From: Gemella bergeri ATCC 700627
Lineage (GTDB): Bacteria > Bacillota > Bacilli > Staphylococcales > Gemellaceae
Assembly (NCBI RefSeq): GCF_000469465.1
Contig: NZ_KI271876.1
Coordinates: 1 to 42,365, forward strand
Reading direction: 5' to 3'
Length of the DNA: 42,365 nt
In this document: one piece after another, positions 24,546 to 33,424 of the stretch
Numbering within the stretch: the stretch's first letter is position 1
Layout of the letters: every line of letters starts with the position of its first letter
Made by a program: the position numbers and the translations under genes
The notes under the pieces: generated by a model
Seen by the model: the letters and a program-made list of their open reading frames with translations, nothing else
What the model was told of the DNA's origin: nothing
Database searches by the model: none

Positions 24546-25118
24546 ATGAACACGAAAGAGAAAATTTTAATAACTGCACGAGATCTTATTTACGAAAATG
24601 GTTACGCCGGAACTTCTGTCAATGATATTTTAGTAGCCGCTAATATCGGTAAGGGACAGTTTTATCATTATTTCGAATCAAAACATGATATAGCTTTAAA
24701 AATTATTGAGTTAAATATTTCTGAGTGGGAACAAAAACTTTTTAAACCTATTTTAATGAGCGATAATAATCCTGATAAAATATTTTGCGATATGATTGAT
24801 TGGTTTTCTAAGGCACAAGAATCGGGAAAACCGATATTTCATGGTTGTCATATAGGGAATCTAATTGTCGAATTTTCTGCTAAAGAAGAATATTTTAGAA
24901 CTTTATTAAGAGATTTATTACTTACTTTAGCTGATTTAATCGCAAAAAATTTAATGAGATTAAATAACAACCGTTTTGATACTTATGGTGTAGCTTTTAA
25001 CGAGGCAAAATTTATTATTGCCGTAATCCAAGGAAACACTCTTCTCCTTAAGGCAACACAAGACATAAATGTTTTCAAAGATAATTTGAATTTATTAAAG
25101 AATAAATATCTTAAATAA
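24546..25118 (+). CDS. TetR/AcrR family transcriptional regulator
   Basis: 190 residues. The N-terminal helix-turn-helix domain (about 5-50) reads NGYAGTSVNDILVAANIGKGQFYHYFESK, typical of TetR. The GQFYHYF form resembles the AcuR/NemR/LmrA subgroup, whose members often respond to reactive electrophiles or drugs. The C-terminal ligand domain is helical and not diagnostic. It starts after GAGGA. It follows the heme importer but has its own promoter, and heme-efflux regulators of several bacteria are TetR proteins. A heme role is therefore possible but unproven. Likely targets in the window are its own palindrome and perhaps the different palindrome at 25226. Confidence 0.88.
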   Translation: MNTKEKILITARDLIYENGYAGTSVNDILVAANIGKGQFYHYFESKHDIALKIIELNISEWEQKLFKPILMSDNNPDKIFCDMIDWFSKAQESGKPIFHGCHIGNLIVEFSAKEEYFRTLLRDLLLTLADLIAKNLMRLNNNRFDTYGVAFNEAKFIIAVIQGNTLLLKATQDINVFKDNLNLLKNKYLK

Positions 25119-25255
25119 AAAGGATGACAGTCATATAAAACGACTGCCATCGGGTTAACCTTGTAGAATATTCTTATGTTCGATAAAATCAATCATAGAA
25201 TAAATTAGAAATTATATAAAAGAAAGTATTTGTACCTACTAGTTGGTACAAATAC
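25116..25255 (-). ncRNA. Short terminated transcript from an orphan regulated promoter
   Basis: A strong minus-strand promoter (25256-25284) faces tetR and is followed only by about 130 bp before a terminator. That terminator has stem GATGGCAGTC / GACTGTCATC (25123-25151) and then CTTTTTATTT. The only open frame is 13 codons (25155-25196, MIDFIEHKNILQG) with no ribosome site. It is either a small RNA, with its end overlapping the tetR 3' end in antisense, or the stub of a deleted gene that TetR once controlled. Confidence 0.5.
25226..25255. promoter_or_regulatory. 30-bp near-perfect palindromic operator
   Basis: Arms GTATTTGTACC / GGTACAAATAC around a core ACTAGT, with a single mismatched pair. 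It abuts the -10 of the minus-strand promoter and would cover the transcription start. The shape fits a TetR-type operator but it is unlike the palindrome before tetR. Confidence 0.75.
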
Positions 25256-25284
25256 ATATTATCATTTTATCACTCTTTTGTCAA
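25256..25284 (-). promoter_or_regulatory. Strong sigma-A promoter convergent to tetR
   Basis: Consensus TTGACA (25279-25284), exactly 17 bp, and TAATAT (25256-25261), followed immediately by the palindrome. Between here and 25397 nothing else is recognised. Confidence 0.8.
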
Positions 25285-25397
25285 TATTCTTATATATATT
25301 TTTTACAAATATTTCCGTAATGATTAGTAGTATCTGTACGCCCACAACTAACTTGGGCTAATCCTGAAACTATTTTATCCTTTTTCAAAAGGAACAG

Positions 25398-25424
25398 CCA
25401 AAACTACTTTTGGTTATTTTTTTT
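25398..25424 (+). terminator. Hairpin at the convergent tetR/DUF956 junction
   Basis: CCAAAA / TTTTGG stem followed by TTATTTTTTTT in the plus direction, overlapping the stop of the DUF956 gene. It would stop any rightward read-through; on the minus strand it lacks a good T run. Confidence 0.55.
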
Positions 25425-25778
25425 AAATAATTTTCTCAACGAAATTAAAGGCTTGTTTCTGACTATTTTTTCATTGCCGATAAATTCTCTCATTTCTTTA
25501 AGGCATTTTCCGGCATTTTTTACTACAAAATTAAAACTACCATCTTTTTTAGTGTCTATAAAAAATCCTCGAATATATTTATCTTTGAAAAATATTTGTG
25601 CTCTTACCCTTTCGATTTGCTCCCAAGGTATTTGGATATAGTCTTCAGGGTTGCGATGATTATAAAATTCTATAGCTTTATCTCCTACCAAAATATCACC
25701 ATGTTTATTGCCTATTCCACCTGATAAAAAATTAGCCTTGGTATTGTAAACTACTTTGGTATTTATAGACATTGCCAT
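25404..25778 (-). CDS. DUF956 (ManO-like) family protein
   Basis: 124-residue soluble protein. The stretch ILVGDKAIEFYNHRNPEDYIQIPWEQIERV and the later RGFFIDTKKDGSF match the DUF956 family, usually encoded as the last gene (manO) of mannose-PTS operons. Here no PTS gene is near. Instead it ends a transcript carrying an LRR surface protein and two glycosyltransferases, twelve bases after the LRR gene. Function is not known; a regulatory role has been suggested for ManO. Confidence 0.8.
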   Translation of the reverse strand: MAMSINTKVVYNTKANFLSGGIGNKHGDILVGDKAIEFYNHRNPEDYIQIPWEQIERVRAQIFFKDKYIRGFFIDTKKDGSFNFVVKNAGKCLKEMREFIGNEKIVRNKPLISLRKLFKKNNQK

Positions 25779-25790
25779 AAAATCACCTCC

Positions 25791-26999
25791 TTATTTATTT
25801 TTTCTCCAATAGCTTCGTATTCCTGTCAGTGTTATTAATACTATTATAAACATAAATATATAATTTTTAATACTGAAATACTTTGATGCTTCCGTTTTTA
25901 TAACTTCGATTTTTTTATCAATATTATTATTTTTTTTAACAACCTTGTTATGCTCTTCAAATTTTTCCAAGTCGTTATTGCTGATTTTTGTATTTTTTAC
26001 CGCAACATAATAAATATATTTCAAATCATTTAACGGTTTTATTTCTTCCACCGATGTATTGGAAATATCCAAGCTTGCCAGATTACCTGCGGTAGCTAAT
26101 GGAGAAATATCTTTTAATCCTAAATTATCATTAAGCATTAGACGATATAAATATTTCTTACCGTACAACGCTCTTATATCTTCAATACTGTTTTTGTATA
26201 ATAATAACTCTTCCAAATTTTCTAATTTTCTTAGTGGACTTATATCTATTATATTATTTCTATCTAAATATAAAATTCTTATATTAATTAACTCCTCAAG
26301 CGGTGTTAAGTCTTTTATCGTATTTTCTGCTGCAATCAAACTTTCCAATTTTTTCGCATTTTTTAAAAATGTTATATTGTCAAAACCAATTCCTGAAATA
26401 TTTAAACTTCTTATATTGTCCAGTCTTAAATTATTCGGGACGTAATCTTTTAAAGCTCCGTTCATTGAAATGTCCAGCGACTCTATACTTAATTCATTAA
26501 GAAAATCTAAATTATTCATTAAATTTTTTCTTAATGATAATTGTTTTAATTTTTTTAACTGTGCCAAACTTTTGGTATCTTTTATTTTATTATTAGTTAA
26601 ATTCAAATCTTCTATTTCTTTGAGATTTTCGAGTGGTGATAAATCTTCAATAAAATTATTAGATAGGTTTAATGTTTTTAAATTTGTTGCATATTCCAGT
26701 CCTTTTAACGAAAAAATATTCATCCACGGTAATGACAAACTTGTAAATTGTTTCATCATCCCTACCGTAATATCTTTTCCTTTATAATTTTTATCAATAT
26801 GAAATTTATAATATTCTAATAATGATTCTTTTAAATTCAAATCTTCAAAGTCTATTATTTGTCCACTTTCTTCCTTTGAGAAATTCTTTTTACCAAACGG
26901 AACGTAAATATCATTGGCAAAAACGATTTCTGTATTAAGCTGTGAAGTCATTAAACTTAAAGTTGCGATTATAAAAACGCTACACATTACTTTTTTCAT
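25791..26999 (-). CDS. Membrane-anchored leucine-rich repeat surface protein
   Basis: 402 residues: signal peptide (about 1-28), a short cap, then about ten internalin-type repeats of 21-22 residues (NLKTLNLSNNFIEDLSPLENL, and so on) over about 95-345. A charged segment and a C-terminal transmembrane helix with tail RSYWRKNK follow. There is no LPXTG, so it is membrane-anchored with the repeats outside. LRR proteins of this kind bind proteins at the cell surface; the ligand is unknown. It follows two lipid-linked-sugar glycosyltransferase genes by 12 bp, which raises the idea that it is their glycosylation target. It is downstream of, but not physically close to, the NEAT proteins. Confidence 0.85.
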   Translation of the reverse strand: MKKVMCSVFIIATLSLMTSQLNTEIVFANDIYVPFGKKNFSKEESGQIIDFEDLNLKESLLEYYKFHIDKNYKGKDITVGMMKQFTSLSLPWMNIFSLKGLEYATNLKTLNLSNNFIEDLSPLENLKEIEDLNLTNNKIKDTKSLAQLKKLKQLSLRKNLMNNLDFLNELSIESLDISMNGALKDYVPNNLRLDNIRSLNISGIGFDNITFLKNAKKLESLIAAENTIKDLTPLEELINIRILYLDRNNIIDISPLRKLENLEELLLYKNSIEDIRALYGKKYLYRLMLNDNLGLKDISPLATAGNLASLDISNTSVEEIKPLNDLKYIYYVAVKNTKISNNDLEKFEEHNKVVKKNNNIDKKIEVIKTEASKYFSIKNYIFMFIIVLITLTGIRSYWRKNK

Positions 27000-27011
27000 T
27001 TTGTTCCTCTT

Positions 27012-28547
27012 TTATTTTTTATATGTTAATATTTTATTTTTAACGACAACTAATCCATAAGCTGCTAGGGGTAGAAGAAAAACAAAATATGGAAAAACAT
27101 ATCTGCTCTTCGCTTCCCAAATCATATGAAATAGTGTCCCACCTACAAACGCTATCGGTATAAGTGCATATACTTCCTGTTTACGTCTATATATTACTAC
27201 CGAAAAAACAAATGTGAATATATAAACAAACACTTGAAATATTTTCATTAAAAGGTTTAAGAAACTATGTGTTTCATTAAAGTAAATCTGTTTAACGAAA
27301 AAGTCTTTAACTTTTTCCAGTTGCGTTTCACTGTCAAAATTACGCTGTGGTGCTGTCACCAATAAACTTTGAAACGTCGGTTCTATAAATTGATTTTCAT
27401 ATTTTCTCTTATAAAAATCCAGTGCATAACTAGGATTTTCTTTAAAAACATTTAATCTCTGTTTAATAGAATTTTTTGCGATTTCTTTTATTTTCTCATC
27501 GTTATAGTCCTCTTCCGGCATAATATCATAATTAAATTTATTCCACCAACCGGCCTCTCTTTCCCCTTCCTGCATACCCATAGCAATCCAAGTTATTTTA
27601 TTTACCCCATCAGAAATTTCTCTTTGTGATTTTACCTCGTAATAATTATAAATAACACTTTTACCTGCCATCATTACAAAAAGACATGAAATAATAAATA
27701 ATGGCATTTTTTTATCTTTTTTCTTAATAAAATATACTACCGCAACACTAAAAATAGCCAGCATATGAATGATATTATTACCTATCAAAATAATCGAAAA
27801 ATTAAGTGCAAATAAGCTGATTACCAACATATACCATTGTTTTTGCTTTGTGTACTTTATAAAATAATAATAAGCTACAAGTGTTAAAAACATTCCCGGC
27901 AATATACCATAAACAAATGCTACATAAAAAATTAAAGGAAAACACAATCCACTAAGAATAACTACAAGATAATTTGTATCTTCATCATCAAATAATATAT
28001 TAGATATTTTATATAACATCATTATGATAAAACTTATCGAAAAACTTTGCATAATATACAAAATAAATGTCGCCCTTCCAAAAAGACTAAGTATTATTTG
28101 GAATACAAAAATAGTCGTTATTTGGTGTGAGTATATATACAAATAATTATTTCCTTTATCGAGTCCACTATAATTACCACGAATAAAGTTATTTGTTTGA
28201 TCAATAATATTAAACGGATCAAACTGCACGTAATCACGTCGTAAAATTGCAAATAATATACTCATTATAAAAGCATAAATCATTACAATAAGTACCAAAC
28301 GCTTTACACTAATAATTTTTTTTAGGTATTTTGTACACATTAAGATAACTATACTAAATATTACGAGAAAAATAATATTTAGTATAGTATTGTCCTGTTT
28401 ATAATATAATGTTTCTTGATAATCTCTTGGAAATGTTGCTGTTTTTGTTAATACTAACAGTGTATTAAATCCCATTAATAAAAAGAATATAATAGCTATT
28501 ACTTTTATTAAAAAATTAGCAATTTTAGATAGTATTTCCTTACTCAT
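27012..28547 (-). CDS. GT-C fold membrane glycosyltransferase
   Basis: 511-residue protein with about eleven to thirteen hydrophobic helices. The first extracellular loop carries acidic residues (RRDYVQFDP), as GT-C enzymes have for metal and lipid-sugar binding. Near the end is MIWEAKSRYVFPYF, a motif typical of PMT/ArnT-like bacterial glycosyltransferases. These transfer a sugar from undecaprenyl phosphate to a substrate outside the membrane. It lies three bases after the GT2 gene, which would supply the lipid-linked sugar. It is not a YfhO-type partner, which is much larger. Acceptor unknown: teichoic acid, wall polysaccharide or protein. Confidence 0.75.
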   Translation of the reverse strand: MSKEILSKIANFLIKVIAIIFFLLMGFNTLLVLTKTATFPRDYQETLYYKQDNTILNIIFLVIFSIVILMCTKYLKKIISVKRLVLIVMIYAFIMSILFAILRRDYVQFDPFNIIDQTNNFIRGNYSGLDKGNNYLYIYSHQITTIFVFQIILSLFGRATFILYIMQSFSISFIIMMLYKISNILFDDEDTNYLVVILSGLCFPLIFYVAFVYGILPGMFLTLVAYYYFIKYTKQKQWYMLVISLFALNFSIILIGNNIIHMLAIFSVAVVYFIKKKDKKMPLFIISCLFVMMAGKSVIYNYYEVKSQREISDGVNKITWIAMGMQEGEREAGWWNKFNYDIMPEEDYNDEKIKEIAKNSIKQRLNVFKENPSYALDFYKRKYENQFIEPTFQSLLVTAPQRNFDSETQLEKVKDFFVKQIYFNETHSFLNLLMKIFQVFVYIFTFVFSVVIYRRKQEVYALIPIAFVGGTLFHMIWEAKSRYVFPYFVFLLPLAAYGLVVVKNKILTYKK

Positions 28548-28550
28548 AGA

Positions 28551-29507
28551 TTATTCCTTTGTTTCTTCGTTTAAAAATTTTTCAACAATAAAGCGTGGAC
28601 GCTCTTTTGTTTCAAGATAAATTTTTCCTACGTATTCGCCGACAATTCCTAGAGAAATCATAATCATTCCTCCGATAAACCACATTGAAATCATTGTACT
28701 TGACCATCCCGGACGTGCCGAACCTGCAAAATAGCTGTATAATGTATAGAAAAATACAATCACCGCTATAAAAATCATCAACATTCCACCGACTGTAATA
28801 AAACGAATTAATTTTACAGACAATGATGTAATTCCTTCAAAAGCGAATGCAAGCATTTTTGACAACGGATATTTACTTTCCCCTGCAAAACGCTCTGCAC
28901 GTTCATAAGTAACAACATCTGTTGGATACCCAATCATAGGAACGATACCGCGTAAAAATAAATTAACTTCTTTAAATTCTGCCAAACCTTCCAAAGCACG
29001 TTTACTCATTAAACGATAATCAGCATGGTTAAACACCGTATTAGCTCCTAATTTTTCCATTATACGGTAAAAGGCTTCTGCTGTAAAACGTTTAAAAAAT
29101 GTATCAGTTGTTCGAGCTGAACGTACTCCGTAAACAATATCACAACCGTCATAATATTTTTTTATCATCTTATCCATTGCATCAATATCATCTTGAAGAT
29201 CCGCATCCATTGAAATACTCACATCACAATAATCTTTTACCGTCATAAGTCCGGCTAAAAGTGCATTTTGATGCCCACGATTACGGCTTAAATTTATTCC
29301 GCTGAACAATGGGTTATTTTTGTGTAATTTTTCTATCATTTCCCATGTTTTATCTTTTGAACCGTCATTCACCAAGACAACTCGACTATCTTCGGCAATC
29401 AAGTTTTCTTCTATCATAGTGTTCATTTTTACTTCTAAACGTTTTGCCGTTTCGTTTAATACCTCTTCTTCATTATAACAAGGTATTACCACATATAGTT
29501 TTTTCAT
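28551..29507 (-). CDS. Polyprenyl-phosphate glycosyltransferase, GT2 (GtrB/CsbB-like)
   Basis: 318 residues: cytoplasmic GT2 domain with VVIPCYNEEEVL, VNDGSKDKTW, the catalytic DADLQDD and the RFAGESKYPLSKM motif, then two transmembrane helices (about 232-258 and 268-292). Length and layout match GtrB/CsbB/DPM1-like enzymes that place a sugar from a UDP-sugar onto undecaprenyl phosphate. The GT-C gene follows directly, giving a classic two-step extracytoplasmic glycosylation pair. It starts 14 bp after tsaC. Confidence 0.92.
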   Translation of the reverse strand: MKKLYVVIPCYNEEEVLNETAKRLEVKMNTMIEENLIAEDSRVVLVNDGSKDKTWEMIEKLHKNNPLFSGINLSRNRGHQNALLAGLMTVKDYCDVSISMDADLQDDIDAMDKMIKKYYDGCDIVYGVRSARTTDTFFKRFTAEAFYRIMEKLGANTVFNHADYRLMSKRALEGLAEFKEVNLFLRGIVPMIGYPTDVVTYERAERFAGESKYPLSKMLAFAFEGITSLSVKLIRFITVGGMLMIFIAVIVFFYTLYSYFAGSARPGWSSTMISMWFIGGMIMISLGIVGEYVGKIYLETKERPRFIVEKFLNEETKE

Positions 29508-29521
29508 TACTAATCTCCTAA

Positions 29522-30553
29522 TTACTTTTTACTAATCGCTTTATTAAGTCTATTAAGCAAAGCTACGTTTTCTTTAGTTTCTTTTATAGGTAGCATATAT
29601 ATTTCATCTACCTTCTCATTATCAAACTCTCTTAGAATATTATATAAATTTTTATTCGATTGTTCAATATTTTTTTCGTTGTTCGCAAGAAATTTTACTA
29701 CTACCGGTAAGTGCTCTACTTTTTTTTCATTATTACTATAAGTTATTAACCCTGTTTTTTTATTTTTTGTTTTTAAATATTCTATTAATTTATCTAAAGT
29801 ATCATGATAAACTATAAGTTCCGCTTCCGGCGAATAGTGTCGGTACTTCATTCCCGGTGCTATTGGGATTTTAGTTTCAGTCATTATTTCGTCATTATAT
29901 TTTACACTACCAATACCTAATACAGCTTCAATATTTTCTTTTGTTATCTCTCCGGGTCTTGCTATAACGAGCGGTGTCCGTGTGCAATCAATCACCGTAC
30001 TTTCTAACCCAAATTCCGCTTGTTCATCTTCGATTATTACCTCTATTTTCCCGTTCAAATCATGGTAAACGTGCGAAAAACGTGTCGGTGACGGTTTCCC
30101 GCTGGTGTTAGCACTCGGTGCTGCAAGTAATATGCGCGTTTCTTTTAAAATATTTCGTGCTGTTTTATTCGACGGCATTCTTACCGCTAACGTTTCTAAC
30201 CCTGCACTAGCTTTTTTTGATATATTGTTATTAACTTTTGCATTTAAAATAAGGGTCATCGGACCGGGCCAAAAATACTCTGCTAATTTTTTTACACGTT
30301 CATCTGAATAATCAACAATATTATCCAACTGGCTAATTTCATAAAAATGAATAATAAGCGGATTGTCACTCGGTCTACCCTTAGCAGTATAAATTTTCCC
30401 AACCGCTTCATCTTTAGTTGCATCGGCACTTAACCCGTAGACCGTTTCTGTCGGAATAGCAACTAATTTATTTTCATTATAATATTGTTTTAATTTTTTA
30501 TAAATACTCTCTTTATCAGTGCTTGTATTTATATTAATTATTTCCGTTTCCAT
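29522..30553 (-). CDS. L-threonylcarbamoyladenylate synthase (Sua5/YwlC type)
   Basis: 343 residues: YrdC-like catalytic domain (about 12-205) with PTETVYGLSADAT, KGRPSDNPLIIHF, PGPMTLIL and APSANTSGKPSPT, and a C-terminal Sua5 domain (about 240-343). It makes threonylcarbamoyl-AMP from threonine, bicarbonate and ATP for the t6A37 tRNA modification, an essential or near-essential function. It lies between the ECF module and the glycosyltransferases, 56 bp after ecfT, and is probably cotranscribed with both. Confidence 0.93.
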   Translation of the reverse strand: METEIININTSTDKESIYKKLKQYYNENKLVAIPTETVYGLSADATKDEAVGKIYTAKGRPSDNPLIIHFYEISQLDNIVDYSDERVKKLAEYFWPGPMTLILNAKVNNNISKKASAGLETLAVRMPSNKTARNILKETRILLAAPSANTSGKPSPTRFSHVYHDLNGKIEVIIEDEQAEFGLESTVIDCTRTPLVIARPGEITKENIEAVLGIGSVKYNDEIMTETKIPIAPGMKYRHYSPEAELIVYHDTLDKLIEYLKTKNKKTGLITYSNNEKKVEHLPVVVKFLANNEKNIEQSNKNLYNILREFDNEKVDEIYMLPIKETKENVALLNRLNKAISKK

Positions 30554-30609
30554 ATATTCTCCTTACATTGTTAGGTGAAATTCGGGCTAATTATTTTAAT
30601 AAACAAAAG

Positions 30610-31398
30610 TCATAATATCACTATAAATATTGTAATAGCTATAATTAATACATAGCTTAAATAATCATATTTTTGATAATGTAATACCTTGTATCGTGTT
30701 CTTTTAGCTGTTGTATTATATCCCCGCACTTCCATTGCCGTCGCCAGTTCATCAGCCCTTTTAAGAGTGGCTATAAACAACGGGATAAGTATAGGAATAA
30801 ATTTTTTTGTTTTTTGGAGTATGTTCCCCTCATTAAAATCTGAGCCTCGTGATACTTGAGCATTAATTATTCTATTAGCTTCTTCCAAAATCGTTGGAAT
30901 AAAACGCAGTGAAATAGATAAAACCAAAGCAAAAGTCGAAATAGGTATACCAATTTTATTCAAAAATCCAAGACTTTTTTCTATTGCGTGGGTAATTTCC
31001 GTCGGTGAAGTTGTCATCATAAAGACTATCATAATCATTACTACCAATGAAAAACGACAGGTAATAAGTATTATGCCGTACAATGCACCGCCGTATAATA
31101 CAAAACCGTGATAGTCAATTAACCTTTCCCCCGTTCTATTAAACACCAAGTGTATTAATGATGTAAAAAATATTAATACACTAACCGATTTAATACTGAA
31201 TATTAATTGTTTTAATGTTGTTTTAGATAAGTATACGCTTATTATCAATATTATAAATAATATCAAAAATTCTATAATATCAGTTGCTATAAATACATCA
31301 ACTAAATACACGGTTACAAAAAACAGTTTTAGTCGTGGATCTAAATTATGAATAACTGTTCCTAGCGGTATATATTTACTAATTAATGAATTATTCAT
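30610..31398 (-). CDS. ecfT: ECF transporter transmembrane subunit EcfT
   Basis: 262-residue membrane protein that couples the two ATPases to vitamin-binding S components. The start GTVIHNLDPRLKLFFV is typical. The two Ala-Arg-Gly-type coupling motifs are seen as AQVSRGSD and AMEVRGYN in the cytoplasmic helices (about 185-225). It overlaps ecfA2 by 8 bp. No S component is in the window, so this is the shared group II module. Confidence 0.93.
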   Translation of the reverse strand: MNNSLISKYIPLGTVIHNLDPRLKLFFVTVYLVDVFIATDIIEFLILFIILIISVYLSKTTLKQLIFSIKSVSVLIFFTSLIHLVFNRTGERLIDYHGFVLYGGALYGIILITCRFSLVVMIMIVFMMTTSPTEITHAIEKSLGFLNKIGIPISTFALVLSISLRFIPTILEEANRIINAQVSRGSDFNEGNILQKTKKFIPILIPLFIATLKRADELATAMEVRGYNTTAKRTRYKVLHYQKYDYLSYVLIIAITIFIVIL

Positions 31399-32278
31399 CT
31401 TTAGCCCTTTCCAGTAATAATTTTATGCCCATTGTTAAATCGGAATATTTTCTCGGAAATAACCCTATGTCTATTCCCTGATTTTTTAATTTATTATACA
31501 TTTTTAATACTTCCGGCAATTCCAGTGCGTTTTCCGTTAATATCGTTTTATTGGTAAAAAGTTCTTCCGCACTTCCGCTAAACACTACTCCACCTTTTTT
31601 CATTACAAATACCTTATCGGCATACTCAAGCACATATTCCATATTATGCGTTACTAGGACAATTGTCATATTTAACTGTTCTTTTAATTTACTTATAAGT
31701 CTCATAATCTCTGTTCTGCTTTTATAATCAAGTGCCACCGTCAGTTCATCAAGTATCAGTGTTTTAGGTTTAAGTGCCAAAACGCCGCAAAGAGCAATTT
31801 TTCTCATCTCTCCGCCGGATAGCTCAAATGGTGATTTATCCAAATACTCTTCACTAAGTCCTACCAAATTAATTAATCTTTTTGCACGATTTATCGCTGT
31901 CCGTTCGTCAACACCATAGTTTAACGGAGCAAAAATAATATCTTTTAACACAGTTGTTTCAAATAGCTGTTGTTCGGAAAATTGGAAAAGTACAGCTACT
32001 TGTTCTCTAAGATTACGCAATGTTTTTGCCAGTTCTTTACGTTCTTTTTTATTTTTAGCTTGTCTTAATACTGTCGTACCGACCGTAACCTCTCCTGTGC
32101 TTGGTACTAATAAACCGTTTATATGTTCTATTAGCGTCGATTTTCCACTGCCCGTCTTACCTACAATAACAGTATAACTACCGTCTTGTATATCTATATT
32201 GATATTTTTTAGTACCTTTCTTTCATAAGGGGTTTTTTCATTATAATTATAATCTACATTTTTAAAACTAATTTGCAT
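31391..32278 (-). CDS. ecfA2: ECF transporter ATPase EcfA2
   Basis: 295-residue ATPase: Walker A VGKTGSGKS, Q-loop LFQFSEQQLFE (the EcfA2-type FQFSEQQLFE), signature LSGGE, Walker B LILDEL and H-loop THNME. The Leu after Asp-Glu in Walker B (DEL rather than DEP) is usual in this subfamily. It overlaps ecfA1 by 25 bp and forms the heterodimeric motor with it. Confidence 0.93.
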   Translation of the reverse strand: MQISFKNVDYNYNEKTPYERKVLKNINIDIQDGSYTVIVGKTGSGKSTLIEHINGLLVPSTGEVTVGTTVLRQAKNKKERKELAKTLRNLREQVAVLFQFSEQQLFETTVLKDIIFAPLNYGVDERTAINRAKRLINLVGLSEEYLDKSPFELSGGEMRKIALCGVLALKPKTLILDELTVALDYKSRTEIMRLISKLKEQLNMTIVLVTHNMEYVLEYADKVFVMKKGGVVFSGSAEELFTNKTILTENALELPEVLKMYNKLKNQGIDIGLFPRKYSDLTMGIKLLLERAKDE

Positions 32279-33084
32279 AACTTATCTACCACGCTCTTTT
32301 CACCGTCTGTTACTGTAAATATATCGCTATTTGTATATTCATTCAGGTCTCGTTTAAATTTCTCAAAAAAGGGTACTTCTAAATGATAATTTTCCAATAT
32401 TTGGGCATTATTATATAAATTATTATAATCACCTTTATATACTATTTCACCTTTTTTTAAAATAATTATATTATCAGAATAGATGCTTTCTTCCGCATCA
32501 TGCGTTATCGAAATAATCGTCAATTTTTGCTCTTTGTTAATTTTTTTTATATACTTTAATATATAACTTCTTGCCCCCGGATCAAGCATACTTGTCGCCT
32601 CATCCAATATTAATAATTGCGGTTTAAGTGCCAGAGCAGATGCCAACGCAACACGCTGTTTTTGTCCGCCGGATAATGCTGTCGGTTCGGATTTTCGATA
32701 TTCTTTCATATCAACAATCTCCAAAACTTCGTCAATAATCATATCCATTTTTTCACGAGGAATATTATTATTCTCAAGTCCAAAGGCTATATCTTCTTCA
32801 ACGGTGCTACCTACAAATTGATTATCAGGATTTTGAAATACAACCGCTATTTTACTATGAATGTCATTTAGGATTTCTTTTGAATATTTTTTATCATTTA
32901 GAAAAATATTACCGCTACTTGCAACATTCTGCCCATAAATTAATTTCATTAATGTTGATTTACCACTACCATTTTCTCCAAGGACGGTTAACCAACTGCC
33001 CTTTTCTATCTCAAAAGTAATATTTTTCAATACTTTTTTTTTAGTGTTATTGTATATAAAACTTACATTATCAAATTTTATCAT
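32254..33084 (-). CDS. ecfA1: ECF transporter ATPase EcfA1
   Basis: 276-residue ATPase, first gene of the cassette: Walker A GENGSGKS, Q-loop VFQNPDNQFVG (diagnostic of EcfA1), signature LSGGQKQR, Walker B LLILDEA and H-loop ITHDAEE. In many Firmicutes ecfA1-ecfA2-ecfT lies between ribosomal-protein genes and truA; here truA is about 1.1 kb upstream and separated by a GNAT gene. It has a good promoter at 33116-33144. Confidence 0.93.
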   Translation of the reverse strand: MIKFDNVSFIYNNTKKKVLKNITFEIEKGSWLTVLGENGSGKSTLMKLIYGQNVASSGNIFLNDKKYSKEILNDIHSKIAVVFQNPDNQFVGSTVEEDIAFGLENNNIPREKMDMIIDEVLEIVDMKEYRKSEPTALSGGQKQRVALASALALKPQLLILDEATSMLDPGARSYILKYIKKINKEQKLTIISITHDAEESIYSDNIIILKKGEIVYKGDYNNLYNNAQILENYHLEVPFFEKFKRDLNEYTNSDIFTVTDGEKSVVDKLCKLVLKM

Positions 33085-33424
33085 TTTTATGTCCTTGCCT
33101 TAACAATATCATTTTATTATACCAAATTTCTTTATATTTCTCAAACTTTAGTACCGGTTACAAAATTAAAATTCTGTAAAAAACAAAATATCCGGTATTT
33201 TTAATTTCTTTAAAAATAGTAAATTTATTTTTTAATGACATAACAAGTTCTGATTTATTTTTTCCAATATCAATATAATATTTTAGAATTTTTCTCAAAT
33301 ATCCCCTCTCACTCAATTTTTTCGATAAAAAAGAATTAAGAAAAACCTTTTACACCAAAACAGTGATTAAATGTTCTCCCTAATTCTATTACTCCTAATA
33401 CCCCAAACCAATTTTTATCTTATT
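33085..33424. other. Intergenic region before ecfA1
   Basis: Apart from the ecfA1 promoter (33116-33144) this 340-bp AT-rich stretch shows no gene, no clear terminator for the GNAT gene and no known RNA motif. Confidence 0.6.
33116..33144 (-). promoter_or_regulatory. Promoter of the ecf operon
   Basis: TTGAGA (33139-33144), 17-bp spacer and TATAAT (33116-33121) on the minus strand, 32 bp before the ecfA1 start. It may drive all eight genes to 25404. Confidence 0.75.
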
